This document shows positions 50,907 to 59,438 of a stretch of 64,000 nucleotides of DNA, piece by piece. The notes beneath the pieces were generated by a model that was not told the origin of the DNA, ran no database searches, and saw only the letters and a program-made list of their open reading frames with translations. The position numbers and the translations under genes are program-made. The DNA lies in assembly GCF_020165985.1 (NCBI RefSeq), contig NZ_JAIUKZ010000016.1, positions 110,213 to 174,212 on the forward strand, given 5' to 3'. Positions within the stretch are counted from its first letter, which is position 1, and every line of letters starts with the position of its first letter. Origin of the DNA: Bacillus sp. RAR_GA_16 (GTDB lineage Bacteria > Bacillota > Bacilli > Bacillales > Guptibacillaceae).

Positions 50907-51303
50907 GTTCATTCTCCTTTTAAGGAGCCGGTTGCACTACTTGCTCCCTATCATTCAAGTGCCCAGGTTAAAATGATAGTTCATCGCTTCTCATTTTTAG
51001 TGTGATTCATTGGGATAAGGAACTGAAATTCCTTATTTAATCAATACCATAAAAAGACGAAATTGTTAACCGTTTAATTGGTGAATTTACATTAAATATG
51101 AGCTGTTTTTCTCCTTGTAATTATAGAAGAAGATAAACTTGGAACTTAACCTTATTGGGCAACACCGAAATAAGAGATAGAGCTTTTCGAGGTAAAAAAA
51201 ACCATATTTCCCAATACAAAATTATCCATCTGTAAGATATGCTTTTTATATACTCATTTGGTAATTTGCAAGTGAGAAAAATACATATTGAGGAGGAGAA
51301 AGA
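50907..51303. other. About 390-bp divergent intergenic region
   Basis: Between the HD-GYP gene (minus) and the LysM gene (plus). AT-rich, with a perfect hairpin ATAAGGAA-CTGAAA-TTCCTTAT at 51015-51036. No riboswitch recognised and no confident promoter boxes. Confidence 0.45.
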
Positions 51304-51588
51304 ATGAAAAAGCTCGCAAAGTTTGCAACGATTTCATTTGTTTCAGTTGGTTTACTAGCTGGAGCAGCGCAGGTAGGGACACCGACAGTTGAAGCGAAGG
51401 GTCCAGTGGTGAATGCACCTGATAGATGCATCGGACCATTTTATTATACAGTGAAGTATGGAGATACGTTATCAGATATTGCCTATAGATACGGATTAAC
51501 AACAAGCTATCTTGCATCTATCAATAATATTTCTAACCCAAATCAAATCTATGTTGGACAAGCATTAAAAGTCTATAATTGCAAATAG
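51304..51588 (+). CDS. Secreted single-LysM protein
   Basis: 94 aa. Signal peptide ([24 protein letters not shown], cleavage probably after VEA), then one LysM domain [17 protein letters not shown]...[14 protein letters not shown] that binds peptidoglycan or spore glycan. Two Cys flank the domain (C43 and C93), perhaps a disulfide. GAGGAGGAGAAAGA before the ATG. No catalytic domain; likely a wall or spore-surface binder. Confidence 0.85.
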   Translation: MKKLAKFATISFVSVGLLAGAAQVGTPTVEAKGPVVNAPDRCIGPFYYTVKYGDTLSDIAYRYGLTTSYLASINNISNPNQIYVGQALKVYNCK

Positions 51589-51595
51589 CTTAAGG

Positions 51596-51634
51596 AAAAG
51601 AGCTTACTGATGCCGATCAGGAAGCTCTTTTTTT
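51596..51634. terminator. Bidirectional terminator
   Basis: AAAAGAGCTT-A-CTGAT-GCCG-ATCAG-G-AAGCTCTTTT with T run, between convergent LysM and GerAB genes. Confidence 0.88.
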
Positions 51635-52698
51635 CTAATATAACTAATCACTAACAGGAGAAGAGGAATACCGAGAACAAAGAAATAGCTTGCCATTGCA
51701 TGATACTTCGAGAGAGTTGGTACTGTAAAAGAGCTGTGTGGAAAAAGAGATAAGCCAAGTATTAACAATGTGGTGATGATGATGGACCACGTGGCTTCCT
51801 TTCGTTTTGTCAGGATCTTAACGCCTTCAGATGAAATGTACAAATAGGATCCAAAGGAAGTTAAGACGGACACAGTCCAAATGGACAGGAACAGGAGATC
51901 AATTCGATCAACAATAAGAAATGAGATACCCTTTAACATATAGACGGTAGGATCTTGAATGGTTTTAAATTGCTGTGGACTAAAAAAGACATAGGTGGCA
52001 AGGGTAATGAAGCAGTAGAAACACGTGACGCTAATGTTGGAGATGGTTAAGCTTATGAGCGCAGACTTCCCTTTTTGTTGTAAATAAGGGAAAACAAAAA
52101 GGGCCATTTCAAACCCAATCATTGAAAAAAAACCTTCCGGGGTTGCTTTTAGAATTGGACCAATTCCATTCTCACCGATCGGTAGGATATAACGTATATC
52201 AGAAAATCGGAGCGTAATCAAAATCATTACTATAAGAGGTACAACAAAAACGGTAACAAATTGATCGAACCGACCAAGTACTTTAACTCGTCCTGATACA
52301 AGGTATGCTCCGGATATCGAAAGCAGTAGTAAGATAATAATGGATGGCGTTTTAGGGAGAATCCAGGTTCGGATCGATATTTGGAAAAGCTGCAGCACGA
52401 GAATAGCGGTTAATCCCGCAAATAAAATATAGCCGATCGAAATCAATGTTCCGAACAACCGACCGACAATTTTAGGGGCATATTCATAGAGTGTTAATGT
52501 TGGAAATCGTTTGCTTAGAAAGTAAATGACAAAAATAACGCCTTGAAAGCCGATCCCAGCTAATAAAATCGCAATCCATCCATCTTTACCAGCAGAAGAG
52601 TGAAGGGTAGCAGGCAAAGAAAGAATCCCTACACCTACTTGCGTTTGGAAAATGATAAAAAGAAATTCAACTGAACCGATTTTCTTGCTCGTTTTCAT
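51604..52698 (-). CDS. GerAB/ArcD/ProY-family germination permease
   Basis: 364 aa from the ATG at 52698 (an in-frame ATG at 52710 and a longer frame to 52761 are alternatives; the ribosome site is not decisive). Ten TM segments; FIIFQTQVGVGILSLPA is the TM1 signature of GerAB subunits, APC-type transporters that bind germinants in the spore inner membrane. GerAA and GerAC partners are absent here, so it is an orphan B subunit. Confidence 0.85.
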   Translation of the reverse strand: MKTSKKIGSVEFLFIIFQTQVGVGILSLPATLHSSAGKDGWIAILLAGIGFQGVIFVIYFLSKRFPTLTLYEYAPKIVGRLFGTLISIGYILFAGLTAILVLQLFQISIRTWILPKTPSIIILLLLSISGAYLVSGRVKVLGRFDQFVTVFVVPLIVMILITLRFSDIRYILPIGENGIGPILKATPEGFFSMIGFEMALFVFPYLQQKGKSALISLTISNISVTCFYCFITLATYVFFSPQQFKTIQDPTVYMLKGISFLIVDRIDLLFLSIWTVSVLTSFGSYLYISSEGVKILTKRKEATWSIIITTLLILGLSLFPHSSFTVPTLSKYHAMASYFFVLGIPLLLLVISYIRKKELPDRHQ

Positions 52699-52877
52699 TT
52701 CGATAGCCATCTCCGTTCGTCCCGCGCTTACTACTACTATCTCCACCATCATGCAAAACATGCGATTTAACTAAGGTACCCCTTTTCTCGTTTTCTATAT
52801 ATTTAGAAAATAATGGATTTGCTTGCCGGTGAAATGGGTATTAAAAAATAGATTTTACTTTTGAAGGAGGAGAGAAC

Positions 52878-53438
52878 GTGGAAGAAGCGACGATTTCTTT
52901 TTATGAATCAAAAGGGAGATTACTTCTATTAACGATTGGAAGCTTGTTATTTGGGGGAGCGGGTGTCTACTTTTCCTATGTACTATTTCAAGAAGGTAGT
53001 TTCTTCATTGCATTGATTATGCTCATTTGCGGTGGCTTTTTTCTCTTCTTTTTCACCATGCATGCGAAGAAATTGATAACAGGTGAACCTCATGTCGTGA
53101 TGACTCCAGAGTTTTTACAGCTTTATGTGGTTCCATCAGAGAAAATCAACTTTCGATGGGAAGACATTGAAGGCTGTATTCCTTATCAGATCCAAAATAA
53201 TACATTTATTGGTCTTGTCTTAGAAGATGAAGAGCGATACGCAAGCTACATGCCCAAAAAGGTAGCAAAGCTTTCTCGCATGAGTGTTAGAATGGGCTAT
53301 CCGCAATACAATATTGTTTTTTCTCATTTAAAGGAAAAGGAGCTTCTTCTTGAAGAGTTAGAAAAAAGAGTGGGGATTCTCGAAATCGTTGAAGAAGATG
53401 AGCAGGACGATAAGCATTACAATGATGAAAGAGCATGA
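52878..53438 (+). CDS. STM3941-like membrane protein
   Basis: 186 aa. TISFYESKGRLLLLTIGSLLF opens a two-TM N-terminal part (about 14-62) followed by a soluble PH-like domain (SEKINFRWEDIEGCIPYQIQNNTFIGLVL) as in STM3941 family proteins; unknown function. GTG start after GAAGGAGGAGAGAAC. Acidic C-terminal tail. Confidence 0.75.
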   Translation: MEEATISFYESKGRLLLLTIGSLLFGGAGVYFSYVLFQEGSFFIALIMLICGGFFLFFFTMHAKKLITGEPHVVMTPEFLQLYVVPSEKINFRWEDIEGCIPYQIQNNTFIGLVLEDEERYASYMPKKVAKLSRMSVRMGYPQYNIVFSHLKEKELLLEELEKRVGILEIVEEDEQDDKHYNDERA

Positions 53439-53447
53439 AAACAAATT

Positions 53448-54002
53448 CTATGCCCTTTCTGACAGCTTAATAAAGAGATCGGTCAATAATTTAGCAGCAT
53501 AAATGACGAATAAATAGGCAGCCAATAAGACGAACCAGTTCGTATATAGCTCAAATAAGTGTAAGCCAATTAACAGCGGTTTAAAGAGAAATGTAAATGC
53601 AATGGCTGAAAGCGATCCATATAGCCAGTAATTTTTCTCCTTATTTAGGCACCACTGATAGAGGAAAATCATGTAAACTGGAATGAAAGAAGCGTCGATA
53701 CTAACGCTTGATGGCAGTTGTGGGATGGCGATATAAGGATAATCCCACCAGGATTTTCGTACTCCTAAAGCGTCTAAATAGGCAGCGAGAACGTGAACGG
53801 AAAAACCAAAAAAACCGAGAAGAAAGATTTTCTTACGGTCAATAAACAGAAACAGTACGATCAAAGGAATAATGAGCATTGCTAAGATGACCCAGAATTG
53901 CCACGTGCTATAGTCAGAGAACTGGCGCCAGTACTCAATTGTCGTACTCTCCAGTTCCTTTTTTAACGATACGATGTGTTCAAATTGCTTCTCCCGATCC
54001 AT
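53448..54002 (-). CDS. CBO0543-type membrane protein
   Basis: 184 aa. Five TM segments; RKSWWDYPYIAIPQLPSSVSIDASFIPVYMIFLYQW is the hallmark region of the CBO0543 family of clostridia and bacilli, function unknown. AAAGGAGGTCATCAAC before the ATG. Convergent with the preceding gene. Confidence 0.75.
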   Translation of the reverse strand: MDREKQFEHIVSLKKELESTTIEYWRQFSDYSTWQFWVILAMLIIPLIVLFLFIDRKKIFLLGFFGFSVHVLAAYLDALGVRKSWWDYPYIAIPQLPSSVSIDASFIPVYMIFLYQWCLNKEKNYWLYGSLSAIAFTFLFKPLLIGLHLFELYTNWFVLLAAYLFVIYAAKLLTDLFIKLSERA

Positions 54003-54140
54003 GTTGATGACCTCCTTTACAGGTAGTATTTAACGACTGAAGACTCTCTATTACAGATTAAAGAAACTTTTACATATGAAAAGGAAAGTCTTGAATCAAT
54101 GGAGAATTAAGGTTCTAAAGTTCTTTTATGAGGTGATAAG

Positions 54141-54554
54141 ATGGTGCGTACAGCGAAGCAGGTGTTTGTTAATTTACCAGTGAAGGATCTGGAGAGGTCC
54201 ATCACATTTTTCAAGGAGTTAGGATTTGAATTTAATCCGCAATTTACTGATAAAAATGCTACTTGTATGATTCTTAATGAAAATACATTTGTGATGCTCC
54301 TCGTTGAAGAGTTCTTTCAAACCTTTACGGACAAAGAGCTTGTGAACGCAAATTCTTCAACAGAGGTGATTATGGCGCTATCAGCTGAAAGTCGCGAAGA
54401 AGTGGATGAAATTGTCCGCCAGGCGATCATTGCTGGTGGAAAGCCCGCAAATGACGTTATGGACCATGGCTTCATGTATAGCTGGAGCTTCCAGGATGTT
54501 GATGGGCATTTATGGGAAGTGATGCATATGGGCGAATTGAAGGAGGATAAGTAG
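54141..54554 (+). CDS. VOC-family glyoxalase-like protein
   Basis: 137 aa. VFVNLPVKDLERSITFFKELGFEF and SWSFQDVDGHLWEVMHM mark two VOC modules (bleomycin-resistance/extradiol dioxygenase superfamily). The first beta strand lacks the usual metal His (VFVNLP), while His and Glu near the C-terminus are present, so metal binding may be altered. Substrate unknown. GAGGTGATAAG before the ATG. Confidence 0.85.
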   Translation: MVRTAKQVFVNLPVKDLERSITFFKELGFEFNPQFTDKNATCMILNENTFVMLLVEEFFQTFTDKELVNANSSTEVIMALSAESREEVDEIVRQAIIAGGKPANDVMDHGFMYSWSFQDVDGHLWEVMHMGELKEDK

Positions 54555-54564
54555 ACAAAGAAAA

Positions 54565-54596
54565 ACCTCATCCCTTTTATGAGAGGGATGAGGTTG
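54565..54596. terminator. Bidirectional terminator
   Basis: AACCTCATCCC ... GGGATGAGGTT stem between convergent genes. Confidence 0.85.
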
Positions 54597-54601
54597 ATTT
54601 A

Positions 54602-55132
54602 CTATTCAGCCACAACAAATTCGAAGTTACCTTCAAATTTAACATCTTTGCCAAGCAAGAAACCGCCAGTTTCAATAGCTGCATTGTAAGTCATGCCATA
54701 GGCTTCACGATTGATTTTACCCGAAACATCAAAGCCGGCAACAGTGCTTCCATCTAATGGGCTCTTCGATTTACCGTTATATTCAACAGTAAAGGTTTCT
54801 TCTTTCGTAACTCCTTTTATTGTAAAGTCGCCTGTAACGACATATTCTTCATCAGATTTCTTCGTAATAGACTTACTCACAAACACCATGTTTGGATACT
54901 GATCTGCTTCAAAGAAATCGCCAGATCGAAGGTGGGCGTCACGGTCTTCATTACCTGTATTGATTGATTTTACTGAAATGGTAACTTTAATGCTGGCAGC
55001 TGTAAGATCATTTAGATCGCCATTGAAATCCACGTTAAAGTTTGTGAATTCCCCTTTTGCTTTTGAAACCATCATATGCTTAATTTGAAAATCTAAACTG
55101 CTGTGAACCTGATCGAGTGTTAAAGTTGTCAT
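54602..55132 (-). CDS. YceI-family lipid-binding protein
   Basis: 176 aa lipocalin-like barrel. TLDQVHSSLDFQIKHMMVSKAKGEF, DAHLRSGDFFEADQYPNMVF, GDFTIKGVTKEETF and NREAYGMTYNAAIETGGFLLGKDV are the YceI blocks. No signal peptide, as in other Firmicutes; binds isoprenoids or fatty acids in characterised relatives. The start is the ATG after GAGGAGGAATTTTATT. An MhqR-like palindrome lies over the likely promoter. Confidence 0.9.
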   Translation of the reverse strand: MTTLTLDQVHSSLDFQIKHMMVSKAKGEFTNFNVDFNGDLNDLTAASIKVTISVKSINTGNEDRDAHLRSGDFFEADQYPNMVFVSKSITKKSDEEYVVTGDFTIKGVTKEETFTVEYNGKSKSPLDGSTVAGFDVSGKINREAYGMTYNAAIETGGFLLGKDVKFEGNFEFVVAE

Positions 55133-55189
55133 AATAAAATTCCTCCTCAAAAATGTGCTTTTTAGTATGAATTAAAGATATCTCATTTT

Positions 55190-55207
55190 TATCTTGAAGT
55201 CAAGATA
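55190..55207. promoter_or_regulatory. MhqR-like operator upstream of yceI-type gene
   Basis: TATCTTGAAGTCAAGATA, an 8-bp perfect inverted repeat with 2-nt centre, close to the MhqR (MarR/DUF24-type quinone sensor) consensus tATCTcgaAtTCgAGATa. It covers a minus-strand -35 TTGACT; TATCTT 17 nt downstream is the likely -10. Confidence 0.6.
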
Positions 55208-55271
55208 TTTAATTTCGAGATATTTGTCGAAGAAACCACCGTATCCTGGATCGAATACGGTGGGGGAATGG

Positions 55272-58200
55272 CTAATTGGCGACCTTTTCTTCGACAACGA
55301 TTTCATGCTTGCGCTGCTTTTTTGATTTTCTAAAATAAAGCAGTTCATAAAACACGGGGACAATCACGAGTGTCAGTACCGTAGCACCTGAAAGACCCCC
55401 AATAACGACAACGGCAAGAGATTTTGATACAAGACTGCCATCTTCAGAATGACCAAACAAAAGTGGTAGCATCGCACAAATGGTGGCGATCGCTGTCATG
55501 ATGACCGGACGAAGACGTGTGCTACAAGCTTCCATAATGGCGTCACGAATGATCATCGTTTCTTCATTTTGTTTCACGCGATCGATTAACACGATGGCGT
55601 TTGTGACTACAATGCCGATGAGCATTAATGCGCCAATTAGTGCGGTAGCATCTGCCGGTACACCGGAAATGAGTAGACCTAGTACGGCTCCAATAGAGGC
55701 TAGTGGAAGCGTCATAAGAATCGCAAGTGGTGCACGAAGTGTTTTAAAGGTTAGCACCATAATTAAGTACACGATCAGGATGGACGCTAACATCGTGATG
55801 CCAAGGTCTTTAAAGTCATCTGCCTGCTGCTGTGAAGCACCGCCTGTATCAAGCGTAATGCTACTCGGCAAATCAAGATCATTTACTTTTTTATCAATGT
55901 TTTGCGCAATGACCGAAAGTTCTTCAGGCGTGACTTCGGCCGTAATTCTCGCATACAAATCACCATCTTTATGAAGCACCGTGCTTGGCTTCTCATCCTT
56001 TGTAATCGATGCAACTTGAGAAAGTGGCACCACACCATTCGAGGTTGTGAGCGTTAAATCATTTAGCTCAGAAAGAGAATCGGGGTCAATTCCCGCATTA
56101 AGAAAGACAGGCGTTTGTTGCTCATTTAGCTCAATTGCACCAATCGGCTGTGGGCTGATTAAGCTTTGGATTTGCATGGCTGTTTGTTGAGCATTGGCTT
56201 TTTCGGTATTCACTTGAACCGTGTAGACAGGGGATGTTTTATCCTGGTTGCTTGAAACTTTTTGAACACCGTCTACCTCTTTCATTGCTTCCATTAGCTG
56301 ATCAGAAGCAGCGAGGATTTCATTCGCATTGTTGCCGACCACATCATACGTAATCGAGGAATTGGAAGATCCGCCAAACATGGAAGAAGGACTCGCTTCA
56401 ATCGTGACGTTCTTTTCATCCTTTTTCGCTTCATTTACTTGATCGATAAATTTCTCCGCATCGGCGTCTTCTTTCATAATGAAGGTGTAGGAAACGGTAT
56501 CTGGATCGCTTACCTGGCCGTACTGGGCATCCGCTTCACTTGATCCATATTGCGTAATCATATGATCATAGCCTTCAAAGTCAGCAAGCGTTTGTTCAAA
56601 ATCCACCATACGATCTTGCTTCGTTTCTTCAGGAGTGGCGCTTGGGAAGACCATGCTGACAGATACCATGGAAGCATCATTTGCTCCTGTAGCGGCTTTT
56701 GGCATTGTCATGTAAAGAGCAATCGAGCCACCGAAGACGAGAACTGCTAGCAAAATAGGGACGAATTTATGATTGAGCGACCAGCGTAAGACGCTAAGGT
56801 AACGATCAGGCGTTTTGTGTGCTGGTAAGGTTGTGTTCTTTAACATCACTCTGCTTAATAGAGGCACAACGGTTAAAGCAACAAGTAAGGAAGCAAGGAG
56901 AGAATACGTTACCGTAAGTCCAAATGGTAGTAAAAAGGCTTTAAGCGAGCCGTTTACAAGTCCCATTGGTAAAAATACCGCAACGGTAATCAGTGTGGAT
57001 GATGTTATCGCTCGTGACACTTCTTTTGTCGCTTCGATCACCATTTGTTTGGATAGTTTCTCATTCTGACTGCGCCTAAAAATGTTCTCTACGACAACAA
57101 TACTATCATCGACGAGACGTCCAACCGCAACAGCCACTCCTCCTAGCGTTAAGATGTTTAATGTTACCCCAGATAGCCAGAGAAGGAGGAGCGTAATGGC
57201 GAGGGACAGCGGAATCGAAATGGCCGTAATGAGAGTTGGTTTAAATTTCCGAAGAAATAAGAGAATCACAAGCGTTGCAAACAGGGCACCAAGCCCAACT
57301 TCTCGCGCCATGCTTGTAACGGAATTTTTCACCATGTCACCTGTTGTAAAAAGCGTCGTCGCTTCAACGCCAGGATAGTCTTTATTGATGGCTTTGACCG
57401 TTTCTTCTACTTCATTTCCAGCGGTAACCGCACTCGCGTCACTTTCTTTGAATAGAACAACCGCGACAGCTTCTTTTCCATCAACACGAGCAATCATGTC
57501 TTCTGATTTAACCTCCTCTACAGAGGCAATATCTTTCAGTTGAACGCTTGGCGCATCTGGTATTTGGAGAGGAATCGACAAATTCTCAAGTGCGTCAATC
57601 GATGTCAGATTATCCGTTACGGTAATTGTGCTTTTTTGACCGTCAATGTCACTACTACCGGCAGTGGCTGAAACGTTTTGTCCCTGAAGAACACCCATTA
57701 CAGCATTGACCGGAATTTGTAGCTTTGTGAGCTTCTTTTCATCTAAATTAATTTGGATACGAGAACCACTATCGCCAACAATACTTGCGGCAGATAAACT
57801 TTCCTCATTTTCAAACAGTGGTTTAAATGTTTCATTCACTTGATCCATATTTGCCTTCGTTAACCCATCCTCAAACGTAATGGACACTTGACCAACTGGA
57901 ATCATTGTTGTATTTAACTGAGATACTTGAGGCTTTCCAACGCCTTCAGGAAATGAAAGCGGAGAAAGAGCGTCTTGCACATTGTTTTTCGCTTCTTTCA
58001 TATTCGTTTTCGAATCAAAGTTAATGACGATCTGCGAAAATCCTTCCCCAGTCGTAGAAAGGACGGACGTTTTCCCGTTGATCGATGCCACAGCTTGCTC
58101 TACAGGCTCTGTCACAGAAGATGTCATTGATCCTGCGTCATATCCCTGGCCTAATGTGACGACCGTTACCTGCGGATTATCCGCTTCCGGCAAAAATTCC

Positions 58201-58304
58201 ATTGGTAATAGAAAGTAGCTCACAATTCCGACTAACAGAGTAATGATAATAAATAAGGTCATCGCTGCTTTGTTTCGAAAAGCCCAATTCGTTAATGAAG
58301 TCAT
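55272..58304 (-). CDS. swrC: RND efflux transporter, SwrC/YerP-like
   Basis: 1010 aa, full RND length for Gram-positives. TM1 in NKAAMTLFIIITLLVG, two large extracytoplasmic porter domains, twelve TM segments, TM4 GGVAVAVGRLVDDSIVVVENI with the proton-relay Asp pair, and TM10-11 with GIVVTNAIVLIDRVKQ. Homologue of SwrC (YerP), which exports lipopeptides such as surfactin and gives acriflavine resistance. Start is the ATG after GGGGGAAACGGT. Preceded by a large hairpin and repeat array; separate promoter not identified. Confidence 0.92.
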   Translation of the reverse strand: MTSLTNWAFRNKAAMTLFIIITLLVGIVSYFLLPMEFLPEADNPQVTVVTLGQGYDAGSMTSSVTEPVEQAVASINGKTSVLSTTGEGFSQIVINFDSKTNMKEAKNNVQDALSPLSFPEGVGKPQVSQLNTTMIPVGQVSITFEDGLTKANMDQVNETFKPLFENEESLSAASIVGDSGSRIQINLDEKKLTKLQIPVNAVMGVLQGQNVSATAGSSDIDGQKSTITVTDNLTSIDALENLSIPLQIPDAPSVQLKDIASVEEVKSEDMIARVDGKEAVAVVLFKESDASAVTAGNEVEETVKAINKDYPGVEATTLFTTGDMVKNSVTSMAREVGLGALFATLVILLFLRKFKPTLITAISIPLSLAITLLLLWLSGVTLNILTLGGVAVAVGRLVDDSIVVVENIFRRSQNEKLSKQMVIEATKEVSRAITSSTLITVAVFLPMGLVNGSLKAFLLPFGLTVTYSLLASLLVALTVVPLLSRVMLKNTTLPAHKTPDRYLSVLRWSLNHKFVPILLAVLVFGGSIALYMTMPKAATGANDASMVSVSMVFPSATPEETKQDRMVDFEQTLADFEGYDHMITQYGSSEADAQYGQVSDPDTVSYTFIMKEDADAEKFIDQVNEAKKDEKNVTIEASPSSMFGGSSNSSITYDVVGNNANEILAASDQLMEAMKEVDGVQKVSSNQDKTSPVYTVQVNTEKANAQQTAMQIQSLISPQPIGAIELNEQQTPVFLNAGIDPDSLSELNDLTLTTSNGVVPLSQVASITKDEKPSTVLHKDGDLYARITAEVTPEELSVIAQNIDKKVNDLDLPSSITLDTGGASQQQADDFKDLGITMLASILIVYLIMVLTFKTLRAPLAILMTLPLASIGAVLGLLISGVPADATALIGALMLIGIVVTNAIVLIDRVKQNEETMIIRDAIMEACSTRLRPVIMTAIATICAMLPLLFGHSEDGSLVSKSLAVVVIGGLSGATVLTLVIVPVFYELLYFRKSKKQRKHEIVVEEKVAN

Positions 58305-58385
58305 ACCGTTTCCCCCGGTTCCCTTAATATAGTGAGGACGCATACGTCCCCGTTCATACTCAATTTACTGTATTTACTTGGAAAC

Positions 58386-58450
58386 CACAGCAGTCCCCGG
58401 TCCAAAGTTTATCTAGGTCTCGAGACGTAGATGACGGTCGGGGCTGCTGT
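58386..58450. repeat. 65-nt interrupted palindrome
   Basis: Nested arms ACAGCAG...TGCTGT, CCCCG...CGGGG, ATCTA...TAGAT around the self-complementary core GTCTCGAGAC. About 22 pairs in total with an asymmetric internal bulge and no T-run, so not an ordinary terminator. Confidence 0.6.
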
Positions 58451-58510
58451 ACTACAAAGCTCATTGTACGCGAGGGGTTACGAACATATGCTTAACGCAT
58501 TGTCTTTCGG

Positions 58511-58630
58511 TCTTGGCTAATAAAAGGGAATTTTGGACAATATAATCACAGTTTGGACAATAAATTTCGATTTTGGCCAATAACATCATTTTTTAGCCAA
58601 TATCTCACCTCATGGGCGATAATCGCACAC
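58511..58630. repeat. 20-bp-period TTGGCCAAT array (locus 2)
   Basis: Six units of exactly 20 bp: the first ten bases are TCTTGGCTAA, TTTTGGACAA, GTTTGGACAA, TTTTGGCCAA, TTTTAGCCAA and CATGGGCGAT, each followed by TA/AA-rich variable sequence. Reverse complement of the family at 14286-14380. Confidence 0.8.
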
Positions 58631-58768
58631 AGAAAAAAGCCCATTTTCAGAAAAATGAGGTTAGTACTTTAGTAATAGGGTAATAACATATAGTCCACGT
58701 TGAAAATACTTATACAATACGGATGAACTTGCATACATGCGAGAGAATACGAGAAGGAGGCAATCCTA

Positions 58769-59422
58769 TTGGACAAATGGATGAAATTTCTTGAGGTGAA
58801 CGCACCACGAATCTTTGATTTGGCTATCGAGCACACGATTTTAGTGGGACTCGCTATATTAGTGGCGTTAATAATCGGCGTTCCGCTTGGCATTTATTTA
58901 ACGACAAATGATTATTTAGCAGAGACCGTGTTACAGATTGCTTCTGTGATGCTCACCATTCCGAGTATTGCTTTATTCGGGATCATGATTCCGGTCTTTT
59001 CGATCATTAATCAGGGAATTGGCTTTGTGCCAGCATTCGTTGCGCTTGTGCTCTATTCGCAGCTCCCGATTATACGCAATACATATACCGCGATTAAAAA
59101 TGTTAGTCCGGAAATGAGAGATGCGGCGAAAGGACTTGGCATGAAAACAAGTCAGCGCCTGCTTCGTGTCGAAATTCCAAATGCTTTTCCGATTATCATG
59201 GCAGGCATTCGAACGGCCGTTGTTTTGAACATCGGAATTGGCGTTATTGCGGCTTATATTGGCGCAGGTGGACTTGGCGTTCTGATTACACAGGGCATTT
59301 CTCGTGGAGATAACTATTTAATCATAAGTGGCTCCATTGCGGTTGCCATTTTAGCAATGATTGCAGATGGCATTTTACTATTGATTCAAAAAATCTATAC
59401 ACCCAAAAGCATTGCGAACTAA
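58769..59422 (+). CDS. Glycine betaine/choline ABC permease (OpuCB/YehW-like)
   Basis: 217 aa. Six TM segments; the family run IPSIALFGIMIPVF, EAA-type loop SPEMRDAAKGLGMKTSQRLLRVEIPNAFP and VLNIGIGVIAAYIGAGGLG. TTG start 8 nt after AAGGAGG. First of four genes in the order permease, ATPase, permease, binding protein, which matches YehWXYZ rather than the OpuC order. Imports compatible solutes for osmoprotection. Confidence 0.9.
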   Translation: MDKWMKFLEVNAPRIFDLAIEHTILVGLAILVALIIGVPLGIYLTTNDYLAETVLQIASVMLTIPSIALFGIMIPVFSIINQGIGFVPAFVALVLYSQLPIIRNTYTAIKNVSPEMRDAAKGLGMKTSQRLLRVEIPNAFPIIMAGIRTAVVLNIGIGVIAAYIGAGGLGVLITQGISRGDNYLIISGSIAVAILAMIADGILLLIQKIYTPKSIAN

Positions 59423-59438
59423 GGAGTGAGGTGAAGAA

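Larger units (their letters stand above)
58305..58768. other. 464-bp divergent intergenic region
   Basis: Between swrC-like (minus) and the transporter operon (plus). Holds the long palindrome at 58386-58450, the 20-bp-period array at 58511-58630, and a minus-oriented hairpin (CATTTT-CTG-AAAATG with TTTTTT) near 58632-58655. Confidence 0.6.
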
